NCBI GenBank assembly: GCA_964020085.1
Contig: OZ026597.1
Location: 2,320,813 to 2,384,812 of the forward strand
Length of the DNA: 64,000 bases
From: Micromussa lordhowensis
Taxonomy: Eukaryota; Cnidaria; Anthozoa; Scleractinia; Lobophylliidae
Direction of reading: 5' to 3'
Below, one piece after another: positions 45,842 through 58,766 of this stretch. The notes under the pieces were generated by a model. The model was given only the letters and a program-made list of their open reading frames with translations, did no database searches and had not been told where the DNA came from. Made by a program: the position numbers and the translations under genes. Positions within the stretch are counted from its first letter, which is position 1; every line of letters begins with the position of its first letter.

Positions 45842-48800
45842 TCATGAATGTTTTTGGTGTGGTACGTCAAGACTTTGTCCACATTCAGAAGTGTTCAATG
45901 TTTCATTGTCTGCCGTTGAAGCCACAGCTTCACCACTCAGTCCACCATCTTTAGCTTCCAGTAGCTGTTTCATTAGCATGTCTCGCTTGGCCACACACCC
46001 CCTTGTTAATGAGTGCAGTGAGTCGATAAAGTTTGTATGAAACTCTGATAAGGCAGATACTCCTTGAAAAAGAATTTAAAAGAAAATATTTTTGAGGATG
46101 ACAAAGAGGCCAACAAAAACAAAAGATGAAACCAATAATGTACTATTTAAAAGAATACATATAATGAAAAAAATCCCAGCTGGCAGGAGACAGACCATTT
46201 GGCTATTTACAAACATGGCTGAGGAGTTAATTAAAGTCTGGACTACCAAGAACAGCACCAACTAATGGTCAGAACATGGCTTGAACCCATGACTTCTGCA
46301 TTTCAAATCCAGCACCCTAACCATTCAGCCACACGTCAACCAGGTAAAGTAACAACATTAATCTGTATTGATATATTAGTACTCCTACTGGGGCAAATGA
46401 CAAAGTAAAAAAATTTCCCCTAAACATTATTTTCAATTTTGGCATCTTCATGATTTTTGAACCTACTCTTGTCATCTCATTTCTTATCATCATCATCCTC
46501 CTTTCTGCATGAGAATTCATAACTAATTCTCTTTTAGCAGTTGTATTACCTTGTTCATCCTCATGCTTGTGGGACTGAAGAAAATCCACTACGTCTGAAA
46601 GCTGAATCAGAATAAAGGCAGTGGAGAAAAAGCTGGAACTCCATTTATTGAAAAGGAGTGCAATGCATTTCAAATATCAATTATGTTTGAACGATTTGAA
46701 AATCAGGAGTTGTAACTAAAATCAAATGCACAGAAAAAGGGAAAGGACATTGTTAGGTCTCCTCTACACCACTCGGCAAAGGTTTGCAACAAGGCATTGA
46801 TGGTACAATATAACATTGGAGTTGTCATGCAATGTGACAGATGGTTGTCACACAACACTGAATCTGTTGTGTGAGGACCTGTGTCATGGAACATTATGCA
46901 GGTTAAATTTTACCTGAGAAGCATGGTCCTTGAATGACGAAAGAAAATTTCTCATGTCATTTTCAGAAGCTGTGTCCTTCAATTTTCCATAAGCACTGAG
47001 AATTTCTGTTGAAACAAGGAGTAAGAATATTCAGCCTAAAAAACATGAATTCACACCTTAATTCTAAATTCCACAAACAGGCAAACAAACCTTCCAAGGG
47101 TTTACAAAGCAGTTCTTTCAAGTTTCCTTCAAATGTTTTGTATGCTTCACTGTTGAGGCAAGAAAACACAATATAAACATAGACTCGGGGGTTTCATCAA
47201 CATTTTCAGCAGGAGAGCAAAACGTTTTGAACTGAACTTTGCTATAAAAAAACCTCTTCTCTAAATGGTCAGGCAGGCAAAATCATCCTCGCAGCCAGTC
47301 AATTTGCCCAGTGCCTGGCTCTTAATGAAACCCGTGCACAGTACACAATACAACAAACAAACTGACCTACAAAACACAAGCAAATTGCTCTGTTTAGTAA
47401 ACTTAGTTAACTACTCAAAGTCCCTATAACTGAAGGGGAGATGGCAAGTAGTCCAGCGTAAGAGAACTGTAAGGCACAAGTAGCAGGGAGCAATCCTCCC
47501 ACACAAGAGCCCAAAACTTCCCCCCTTATTTTTACTCCTGTTCATTCATTGTAAATCTTTTTTACTAAACTAAACTATTGACAGAGGTACTATTAGTTTA
47601 TTCTCAGGAGTCTTGGGGAAGATCTTGCCTTATAAGAATTACCTTACTGCAGACAACAGGGACTCTGCATACTCGGCTTGACATTCGTAAACTTGCTGAT
47701 GAAATGACAGCTCCTCCTTAAGAATTTTTATCTGTACATGTATGAAATAAGAATGGAAAGAAAAACAGTTGTTGAGTTAATAGTAACAAAACTTACTGGG
47801 TATGTGAGGGTTGGGATGGGTCTCACTGATAGCTGAGAATTGACTGTCAGCTCAGAAAGGACGCTTTTTTAACCAATGGTTGACATCTCTGGCATGTGTT
47901 GTTTGAAAGGTGGATAATGCTATCCAGTGGATAAATCGCTATTCAGTGGATAGCATGGTTAGTTTTGTGAACACTTATCCGCTGGTTAGGGATTTATCTG
48001 GTGGATAGCATTATCCACCTTTCAAATATCCTCCTTTCGAACAACTGATTCCTGATCTGTATTAGTTTATTGATGGCTGAGAAAATGGCTTGAACCTAAA
48101 CTACAGTAATAGCTTAAGGCTGGTTTTCACTAGCGACGGAGTCATAGTCGGAGTCATAATCAGAAGCGTAGAGCGATACGATCTAGTGAAAATCAAATCG
48201 ACGGAGTCGGAAGCGGAACACGCATTCCGCTTCTGACTCCGGCGCTTACGATTTAGTGAAAACTAGATTGTCGCAGTCGGAAGCAGAAGCGAAAGAATAA
48301 ACCAATCACAATGCTCGATTCCGGGCCTTGTGATTTGTTGGTTCTTCCGTTTCTGCTTCCGACTCCGACAACCCAGTTTTCACTGGATCATAAGCGACCG
48401 AGTCGTAAACGGAATCGGAAGAAATGGAAACGTTCTGATTCTTCCGACTCCGATTCCGTCAAGTTTACGACTCCGCTTATGACTCTGATTTTCGATTTTC
48501 ATTAGGTCATAAGCGCTCTTACGGCTCCGATTACAACTCCGACTGCGACTCCGTCGCTAGTGAAAACCAGCCTTTAGAAATTGCCACTATTGACAACTGA
48601 GATTCCAGTGCCCCATCCAGGCCCTAGTATATCAGATGTTAAATCTTGCCTGGGTTCCTGTATGATTTTGGCCAAGGCCCTGACTACAAACTCGTTTGTC
48701 GATGTTAATGGAAGGAATGGATTGTGTCACTTGATCCGGACCATAATTTTATTGACTGTCACACATAAAGAGACCAAGAGTAAGGTTAGGTCCATAATAG

Positions 48801-51800
48801 GCTCACAACTGTCAAATGTTCCCTGAGCACGTTGTTTGTCAACAAGAAAGCGTAACTATGTGACTTTCCTATGCTTTGGGTTCACAACTTACCTCAAGGG
48901 ACAATGCATGCTTCAAGTAGCTGATGGATTTCATTAGACCTTGCACAACTGATCTCACCTGAAAACACCAAAATTCATAAAATGTGTGTTCTACCGGGTA
49001 ATTAACTGGTACTTAAGTTAGTATGTGTTTCCAGATTTAATTTCTACACCCACCGCATGATAGTTGGGTAAATTCTGCACCAGACAAAGCATTGTGTGAC
49101 AACTCGACTGACACTCCACGCAAAGCATTGCATGAACAACAGCTGCCAAGGAGAGTAACACCATTAACATTTTAATGCCCATAATAGTGGTTTTCCTTTT
49201 TTTTCTCACAGTGTTTTCTTAAAGTTATGGAAAACACTTTCCCTGTGTTTCTAGAAACACATGCCAAAGTTTGGGAGAACTCAAAAAATGCTGTGGAAGC
49301 ACTCACCAACAACATTTTTGTTCTTCCAAACTTCCACTTGTGTTCCTATAAGTAACAGAAATATCAACAATTTCCTTATTATAATTATTAAAAACAATAA
49401 AGGTCCAGGATAGCGATATACCTCTTGCTGCTTTTTCCTGCTCAGGTCTGGCATGTGGGACATGATATTCTCCTCTGTTAAATCTTCTCGTATAACCTTC
49501 TTAAGGGGAGGCTGAAATGGGCAACAAATATTCCAAATGATACATCAATAATCATTGGCTATATGCACCACGTACAAGTGAGATGAGAGAGTCTGGGGAC
49601 AAGTTTGGCCATTAACTAGACATCTGTTATATCACGTTAGCAGTAGCCTGTGCCAGGCTCTCAGTCAATGGGGGCGATAAAAAAATATGCAAAATGCGGC
49701 TGGGCGACGAGAGACGAGTGGGGTCTGGTAGAGAAAGAGGGGAGGTCGAGTACCCTCTCCTAACCAGACTCCTCTCGTCTCGCTCTCGCTTTTTTGATCG
49801 TCCACACTGACCGAGAGCCTGGAACAGGCTATGTCAGCAGTAATGTAATGACTCCAACTGAATCTTACCCATGGTGCAGCAGGGTAGAGAACAGAAAGAG
49901 ACAACAGGTCTTCACTGCAGTCTCTCAGCATGTCAGTCACTGTTGTCACATGACCTGCCAACCTGTCTCTGATTGGCTGTGATATGTGTTCACTTGTTAA
50001 GACTACTGATGTTAAAGAAGGCTGGTGTTGAAGGACTTCATTCAGACACACCATGTTCTTGTACAGCTTGCAAAGTTTGGATTCTAGTCTAGACTGAAGA
50101 GAGTTATCGCATTTAATTTTTGAGCAGATACTTTCACAGCTGCTAATAGGTAATGGGCAACAGACAACTCTAACCCTCACTTGGGCTTACCCCCTAGGTC
50201 ATAGTCTGTCTACAAGCTTGCAGTCAGCACATAATCTAAGCCAGGTGTTTAAATAGGTATTGGGAAATCAAATGCAGGGGGGTTACCCTGCGATGGCCTA
50301 TGTTGGTCAGTTGATGCTAGAGAAACTACGATAAGCTTGCCCAGATGGACCACTTGGTCCAATGCAGACTTTACATTGAGGTAAATGCTTGGTGTTTTGT
50401 CCATAACCTACGTAGTAAGAACTCAATCTCATCCACTGTGATATATAAAAAGACAAAAGCAACCCTTTCTAACATTTAGCTAATTGAAATAAATTCTCTA
50501 GATTAATACCTCACCACATGCTTCAAGTTAAGATGTTCTACTTTCCCACTGCAACAGTCCAGCAAAGTTAAGGCTTGATCTTCACCGCTTTTGGACTGTT
50601 TCAGAAAATCACCCATGTACACGGCTGGTAGAGAAAGATCATCAGGTTCTGCAATCTAAGAAAATTAAGGAAAGAAATAGCATAATTTGTACGTTATTTT
50701 ATTAGCAAAGAAAACGTTCCAGTGTTTTTGATAAAGTAAGTCATTGTAAATCTTTCAATTGAATCCCACCTCTTTGTTTTTATACAAATCCAGCCTTGTC
50801 CCTTCCACTTTGTATTCCAAATTCTGCACATATTCACGTGATACTGTTATATAATTTGAAGAATCATCTGATAAATGAAGACTCCTGCAAGAAGTGTTAA
50901 CAAAGGAATCACTTGCAACATCTGGCTCAAACATAGCTGGGGTGTCGCTAAACGCCAGCTGAGAAAGAGGTGATCGCCAGCTGGATTTTGGCGGGCAATC
51001 CCTCAGTAAAGAACAACAAACAGTTTTGAAGTTACGCACGTACAATCATTTTATATCTGAACCATATCAAACCATCTATATCAAATAAATGAAAAGTTTG
51101 GAATAAATTCCTGACTACCTTGAGTATGGGTGCCACTATAACGAGTAAAGTAATTGAAAAGAAATCTTGTTTTAAGCATTTCTTTATTGTGTTCTCTTTC
51201 TGTGTACTGCGTCTGCAATATCTTGTAAACGCAAAGCTTGGAAGCTCTATATTCAAGGTGTTGCAAAAGATTGGGGAAGGAATTTTTGTTCCTGGTCTCT
51301 TGTGAAAAATGGTGACCAGACAAGCTCAGCAACAACTAAAAATAGCATCTACAAGAAATACATCATTTTATTTCATTTCATAGAAACTAATTTTGATTTT
51401 AATATAAAATACAATAGCATGACTACCTCAAGATCTCTTTTAAGTTTAAAAGTTTATTTTCAACCTGCAGGAAAACACTCCTTCTGGCTTGTAACGCACT
51501 GGATTGAAGGAGAACCTAAAGATACACATGTTAATTTTAAACATAATAAAGAACGTTAGGGGGGAGACAGGTTAATAAATGCTAAGGAGAAGTACCATGT
51601 AGTTCCAAAACCTTAACATTGTCTGGAAATATAGACTTGTCTGACAGTTTTCCCTGTATTTTGCTGTCAACAATCATTGGGCACAAACTGTAAAATGTCA
51701 ATGACAAATTTGTGACCAAAACATTATTACTTTTGACTTCCATCTTTGCAATGCTTCTAATGAGAGCTGATATTTACTGATCAGCAAATTTAATACATTT

Positions 51801-53992
51801 TCATAAGGATCAAATTGATGTTAAGAAGGATTGTAAATTACAAATTTGTGTGCCACAGAATATCTGGTCTGACTTTGTGATTAACCAGGCCAATATAACA
51901 CATCTATTTAGTATTCTTTTTTTCTCCTGCACTTTTCTAAGGGTTTATGTCTACTAGGTAAAACATAACAGTTGATTTTTCAAGAAAGGTGAAACAGTTT
52001 TTAATTTTCAATGTGAAACCAAAACTTTAATATAGTCTACTAGCTCATGAAAATTTTATGCAACCAGTCACAAAGTTTCATTGTTCAAAACAGTTTTACA
52101 GTGCGACTACTCCAACCAAGGCCACCTGACAAAAAATTCCACAAATTTATCAAATAAAAATCGCGGAGGTTAACAATGGTTTTCCAGCAAATAAACTTTG
52201 TAATCAAGCTGTACATCTCAAAGGCAACAGATTTGTGGTCATTTTGGATAATTTGTTAGAAAACTATTGTAACCCTCCAAGATTTTCATTCGTTAAATTT
52301 GTAGAAAATTTTGTCAGGTGGCCTTGGTTAGAGTAGTCACACTGTAAGAGCACCCCTAAAATAAAATCTCAACTGGTAAATGATTCTAAATGAACTGAGA
52401 GTGAGGTCTTTACGGGAAAATATCAAACCGAGACCTTGCCAAATTGACTGAGCGATAACACTGCAATGCTGATATTTGAGATTTCCCATAAAGACCAAAC
52501 GTTCCAGGTTAATAAGCTGTTTATAAACATGGCTTTTTACTTTGTTTTTGCAGGTCCCGTAATTGGCCAGTGGGCATTGCGGGAGAATAATGCCCTACAG
52601 TGAGCCAATCACACGCTACAAACACAAGGCATACAATAAAACACCATAGTTAATATTTAAATTTTAGAGCAATCAAGTCCCTTACTTGTCTTTCAAGTTG
52701 TATAACTTGTGACTTCAGTATGTTTACTCTTCGTTCATCAAATTTCTCCACTGGCACCTCCTCCACAAGCTGTTTATAGAGTGACCTACAATGTCCGATA
52801 TTCAGTATATATCACCAAGATTACTTGCCTTGTTTTCTACAAGCAATAGTTAACTTGTTTGTAACCAACCCACTATTCAAGCACTAGTCAATTCCCCTCA
52901 CAATAACACATCAAGTGTGAAGATTTTCCACAGAATATGGCTAGCTTGATTGCGTTGATCTTTGCTTAGAAACAGCTTACCTGATGAAGAGTAGTTCTGC
53001 TTTAAGCTCATTGTTTTCTTTTTTCAGTGTCTGAAAAAGATGAAATAGAGGTTGTGTTTCATTCCCAACAGTGCAGACTCAGTCATATGCAGTCAATTTC
53101 TTTAAACTAACCTTTTTACCGATCCATTTGTAGAGCTTATCTCTTGTGATCAATGCTACTTAACCAGCGATCAGACATTCTTTTTCAGAAAAAAAAAAGA
53201 ATGACTGATTGCAGGTTACTTAACCCTTAGGTATCATAGACAACCATTCAACCAGGTAATTAGATCTCTCTCTCCTAGACACATCAAACATACTTTGAAT
53301 CAAGTGGATAGCCCTATGGTTACTAATATTATATGGTATAAATTTGCTTCTGATTAGACAGTTCTAAAAAACTTTGGATTTTGTCATCATCAAAATTATA
53401 ATCCAAAAATTATCAAATCAAACCCACAACAGCTGCACTGTATACATACCATAGCCTAGTACAAGTAGACAGAGTGAAAATCTTTTGTTAGCCATACCTC
53501 TAACTCTTGTTGGCATTTTTGTAACAGTCTGTCTTTCACTCCTGTAGGTGTCCGTGTGTCTAATGTTGACAGCTTGTTGCTGATAGCACTTGCATTTCTA
53601 GATGATGTCCCTTTGAAATCTGTGGTATTACCACTTGGAGATCCTGCAACCCTCGTCTGAGAAATTATTCAAGATTATAAACTTATGAATACCTAAGCAG
53701 AAACTTTTAAGGTTTTCTGCTTTCTTTTGAAACAGAACAGTGTCTTATAAGCTCATTCGATTTTAGCATATTTCAAAGGAAAGCGATTGATTGTGTGGTG
53801 ACAGTGAAAGGCGAGACCTCTCATTTTTTACTACAGCTGACAAGCAAGTTGATCGATAAAGATTTAGAATTGAAGATTAAGGAAATAAGACACACAGTGA
53901 CTCACCCTGGCAGTGACATTTCTTGATTTGTTTACATGACTGAAGCTGGTACTAAATGATGACGGTCGACTGGAGATGGGAGCTTTCTTCAT
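45842..53992 (-). CDS. Unrecognised coiled-coil protein, 15 exons, 566 aa
   Basis: Exons on minus, 5' to 3': 53906-53992, 53498-53656, 52981-53030, 52686-52785, 51427-51464, 50770-51001, 50515-50655, 49869-50093, 49422-49511, 48893-48958, 47643-47731, 47091-47149, 46914-47005, 46550-46601, 45842-46062. All phases join. Residues 1-70 are Ser/Thr/Arg-rich and disordered. A coiled coil follows at about residues 71-140 (LKKENNELKAELLFI, KSQVIQLERQVENKLLN). The remainder is mostly predicted helical without a known motif. There is no signal peptide or membrane segment. The shape resembles centrosomal or spindle coiled-coil proteins, but I cannot name a family. Most introns lie at phase 0. Weakest points are the 38-nt exon and the GAG acceptor of the sixth exon; using both restores the frame. 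Confidence 0.8.
46262..46335 (-). repeat. tRNA-Ser-like pseudogene or SINE head
   Basis: On minus, an A box (TGGCTGAATGGTTA) and a B box (GGGTTCAAGCC) surround an anticodon arm CTGGA-TTTGAAA-TGCAG, which would give anticodon TGA (Ser). One stem pair is broken and the acceptor stem is not convincing. It is therefore a decayed tRNA or, more likely, a tRNA-Ser-derived SINE. It lies in the last intron of the coiled-coil gene. Confidence 0.65.
47898..48026. repeat. MITE with GGATAA/TTATCC modules (second copy)
   Basis: The arms TTGTTTGAAAGGTGGATAAT and ATTATCCACCTTTCAAATAT are inverted copies. The interior contains CAGTGGATAAATCGCTATTC and mirrored units, matching the element at 21532-21687 module by module. 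It lies in the intron between exons 10 and 11 from the 5' end of the coiled-coil gene. Confidence 0.75.
48115..48576. repeat. MITE built of GGAGTC/GGAAGC words (family shared with 36864-37272)
   Basis: The ends TAAGGCTGGTTTTCACTAGC and GCTAGTGAAAACCAGCCTTTA are inverted copies. The interior is almost entirely degenerate repeats of GGAGTC.TA.TCGGA and GGAAGCGGAA, forward in the left half and reverse-complemented in the right. AAATCGTA..TAGTGAAAAC phrases recur internally, as if the ends have been copied inwards. About 462 bp, non-coding. Confidence 0.75.
49645..49830. repeat. Palindromic MITE
   Basis: The outer arms AGCCTGTGCCAGGCTCTCAG and the inverted CTGACCGAGAGCCTGGAACAGGCT match. The inner arms GACGAGAGACGAGTGGGGTCTGG and CCAGACTCCTCTCGTCTCGC also match. 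The centre is CCTCCCC/GGGGAGG-like. About 186 bp, located 38 bp from an exon of the coiled-coil gene (49869-50093). Confidence 0.7.
52098..52345. repeat. MITE-like inverted repeat in coiled-coil gene intron
   Basis: The ends ACAGTGCGACTACTCCAACC and GGTTAGAGTAGTCACACTGT are inverted copies, extended by AAGGCCACCTGACAAAA and TTTTGTCAGGTGGCCTT. About 248 bp with an AT-rich interior; non-coding. Confidence 0.72.
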
Positions 53993-54006
53993 CAGAATTA
54001 CCTTAA

Positions 54007-54913
54007 AATAACTATTATTCTTCTGATATTATGAAAAAATCAGTCACAACGAAATTACTGCTCACGATCGCCGATGGATTTTTGTTAGCTCTGCCACCCG
54101 CCATTTTGTTTTGAGAAGAAGACTGGAAACTAATGGCGGGAATTCGCGCACTAAAGGTGAGAAGAGCAATAGAAGATAGCATAATTTGAGGCATCGCTCA
54201 TCAAGAGATACTTCAACATAACAAGCAAAAAGGGGAAAATATTAGCGTCCTTATGAGTGAAAGTGACGCCTTTCGAGAATAAGATTGAGATCGATTGACG
54301 AGTGCTTTATAGAGCGTTTTCACTCACGGGGCCAGCATTGAAACAAAAGAAAGTGTTTACATAACAAAAGAATTCGTTATTGTTAATTAGTTACTTATCT
54401 ATAATTTGAATTTAGTTGCTACTTCTGTTACAAACGGTCACTAGTACTTCTGAAGATGTATGTTGAAACATACGAAACGTCAAGTTAATGAATTTTGTTT
54501 TCCAAAATGCGTTTTATTGTCATGTTTGTCACCGCAGTTTGTGTGTTATTTCTTATTAAAAGAATTCAACTCTTTGGTCGCCGTTTCATTGTGGCTGGCT
54601 GCCGTAACGTCATATGAAAATTAAAATATCCTGTTCTTCCGTTCGATGTTCGCGACGGAAATTTCCTACAATTTCTTTTTACAAAATTATCCAAGTTGTC
54701 TCTTATTTGCATTTTACGCATGTTATTTGCGCTCCTATTTCGCGGGGTAAGGAAAGAGCCACCGGCAACTGCCTTTTTTTAATTAATTTTACTTTTATTC
54801 CACCCTATTTTGTTTTCATCCTTTGCTCTCAGGCTGGAAAAGCGCTTTCCGAGCCAAAACATCTCAGAATGTAAAATATTTATTATTGGTCATTGACTTT
54901 TGTAATATTTGGT
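54007..54913. other. Divergent-side flank between coiled-coil gene and H3
   Basis: Contains the coiled-coil gene promoter side, with CCGCCATTTTG (about 54097-54107), a YY1-like site. No gene is supported. A plus-strand ATG at 54133 gives eight codons and a GTGAGAAG donor, but no downstream exon was found. The rest, to the H3 stem-loop, is empty of recognisable features. Confidence 0.4.
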
Positions 54914-54929
54914 GGCTCTTAAAAGAGCC
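54914..54929 (-). terminator. Histone 3' stem-loop of H3
   Basis: On minus the sequence reads GGCTCT-TTTA-AGAGCC followed by ACC. That is the 6-bp stem, 4-nt loop and flanks of a replication-dependent histone mRNA end, bound by SLBP. It starts about 25 nt after the stop codon. Confidence 0.93.
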
Positions 54930-54954
54930 GTTTTTGTTTTCTTGACGCGTCTGT

Positions 54955-55442
<488 letters not shown>

Positions 55443-55462
55443 AGTTCGCGCCTATACTCGTG

Positions 55463-55545
55463 ATTGGTTTATTTTTCTCAAAGGTGATTGGTCAGAATAC
55501 TACCTGCTATCTTGTGATTGGCTCAAAAGAACACCTCTTCATTGG
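55463..55545. promoter_or_regulatory. Four CCAAT boxes in the H3/PFKFB divergent promoter
   Basis: ATTGG (CCAAT on minus) occurs at 55463-55467, 55487-55491, 55517-55521 and 55541-55545, three of them as GTGATTGG or TGATTGG. All point towards H3 and are spaced 24-30 bp apart, as expected for an NF-Y-driven histone promoter. The same array lies about 150-235 bp before the PFKFB start and may drive both genes. Confidence 0.65.
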
Positions 55546-55688
55546 TCAGCTTACGCAATTTTCGATCCTATTTACATTAGAAGCTTGGCCAAATGTCGAG
55601 AACCATCTTCCAGCTTGTAGATAACATCACAGCAAAGCTACCCGACTACCTGAAACTCATATAATCTTCTCAGAGGAGAATATCTTAA

Positions 55689-57038
<1,350 letters not shown>

Positions 57039-58213
57039 TTATTTGGAGAACAATATTTTCAGTCTTAGACAGGGTATGTCTTGTATAATAACTCAGAGGG
57101 CAAAGTTTATTATTTCTGTTGTGTGATGATCAACTGGATACAACACCCAACCGGCAGACATTTGAACTAATGAAGCCATCGCCCATGTTGAAACTCTTAT
57201 CCCCCGTTCTAAAACTTGTCTGCCATGCCTCAAAGGTTATCCAATTTATCACCCCTATAACATGGACTGATGCCAAATTCAACATCTGCATATCCCGATG
57301 CCGGCTTTTTTCTTTTCAATTTGGATGTAAGAATTGTTAGGATGCAGGCTACGTCTGCTTTGAATGTATAGAATAATAATAGAATATATATATATACAAA
57401 TCTCTGCATTGAAAGAAATATTTAATTTTGATCACATGCATCAACCAAAACATAAAAAATTATTCAAATGCTTTATTCTCCAGACATTTTGATTTTGCGT
57501 TTTGCGGTATTTCCTCTGTTCCATTTAACAGATCACAAGTTCCACTTTTCCTAGAGTAACATTCCCAGAGTGGCACGATAATGCTTCACCAGACATATAA
57601 ATGTGAAATTTTGCCATGTTTAATGGTTTGACTGCGTTTTGCCCAAAAATAAACATTCATTACTGATCAACAGGTTTTATGATTCATAAAATGTTTGCAA
57701 TTTTTACTCGTGAAAATTATGATATTTGGTCCTGTCTAGGTGAAATTGTTTTGTTATTTTGTTACCTGAAGTTTTTTAATTAATAGCACTTGTTCGTCTT
57801 AATCGTAAATTATTTAAAAATAATTATGTCAATGCTATTTTACTGTTACTGTAATCAATATTTAATTAGTAATTACAAATAATTTATTTATTCAGTTTCC
57901 TTGAAGAGATCTCTGAAGAAATAATTATTTTTGAAACATATTTTAATGACTAGAAAACTTGATGCATAAGTTACAACTAATTTTTTTTTTCCAAATTACG
58001 TAATTTCATGTACTTTCTTGTTCCTTATAGTAGTGACTAAGATACATATATTTACTTAACGCCCTTGGTCTATTGCAGAACATATTATTTTTGGTATGGG
58101 GTAATATGAGGGGTTTAGTTATTTAGGTTTTGGATTACCGGTACTTAAGATTACATGGACACCAACAGGAGATTAGTAGGGTCCAAGGAAAGGACATTTT
58201 GAATTGAATGTCT
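57039..58213. other. PFKFB 3' flank, no gene seen
   Basis: AT-rich presumed 3' UTR and intergenic DNA, with an ATATATATATA run near 57386. No recognisable coding frame, RNA gene or inverted-repeat element was seen. Confidence 0.4.
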
Positions 58214-58766
58214 CTTTGTTAATTGTACAATTTGAAAGTGGGTAGGTACCAGCATGTGTATTCTGGTACTAGTACCCAGGACTCAGCTGTTATTAAAACT
58301 CTGATTTAATGTTCACTGGTGGCTGGATCACTTAAAGGAACAATGTCACAGTATTTTAAGCCATTCTCTGATTACTTTTAAATTGAAGATAATATCAAAA
58401 TATCTTAAATATTATAAAAACGCTCACTGACTATGTACAATTAAAAAACTTCAAGTTTGAAGTTTTTTAATTGTACATAGTCAGTGAGTGTTTTTATAAT
58501 ATTTATGATGTTTTTTCCTGGCTACGGTTCTTCTATTTTTAAACGTATTCGCCTTGAGGCCGGGCAGAAAGCCCTAAAATTAGCAAGATCTATGGAAAAG
58601 ACGACCTACAAATTAGAAGCACACCACCGCCATTTGCATTTTACTCACAAGGCACTTGAGCAACACTGGTTCCCGAAGTCTCCAGAAGTTTTTTAATTGT
58701 ACATAGTCAGTGAGCGTTTTTATAATATTTATGATGTTTTTTCCTGGCTACGGTTCTTCTATTTTT
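58214..58766. repeat. 553-bp direct repeat, left copy
   Basis: This copy matches 60604-61156 at a constant offset of 2,390 bp, with no indel found by eye and no mismatch noticed. It contains a 93-bp palindrome (58411-58503, around AACTTCAAGTTTGAAGTT). It also has a 226-bp internal duplication: the segment from 58461 (AGTTTTTTAATTGTACATAG) repeats from 58687. A 70-codon frame inside (SIFKRIRLEAGQKALKLARS...) looks like a captured transposon fragment. The pair brackets a LINE and is best read as a very long target-site duplication. Confidence 0.85.

Noticed and set aside
54133..54156. Plus-strand ATG with eight codons and a GTGAGAAG donor, possible first exon of a divergent gene
   Set aside because: No acceptor exon continuing it could be identified before the H3 gene, and PFKFB is complete without it.
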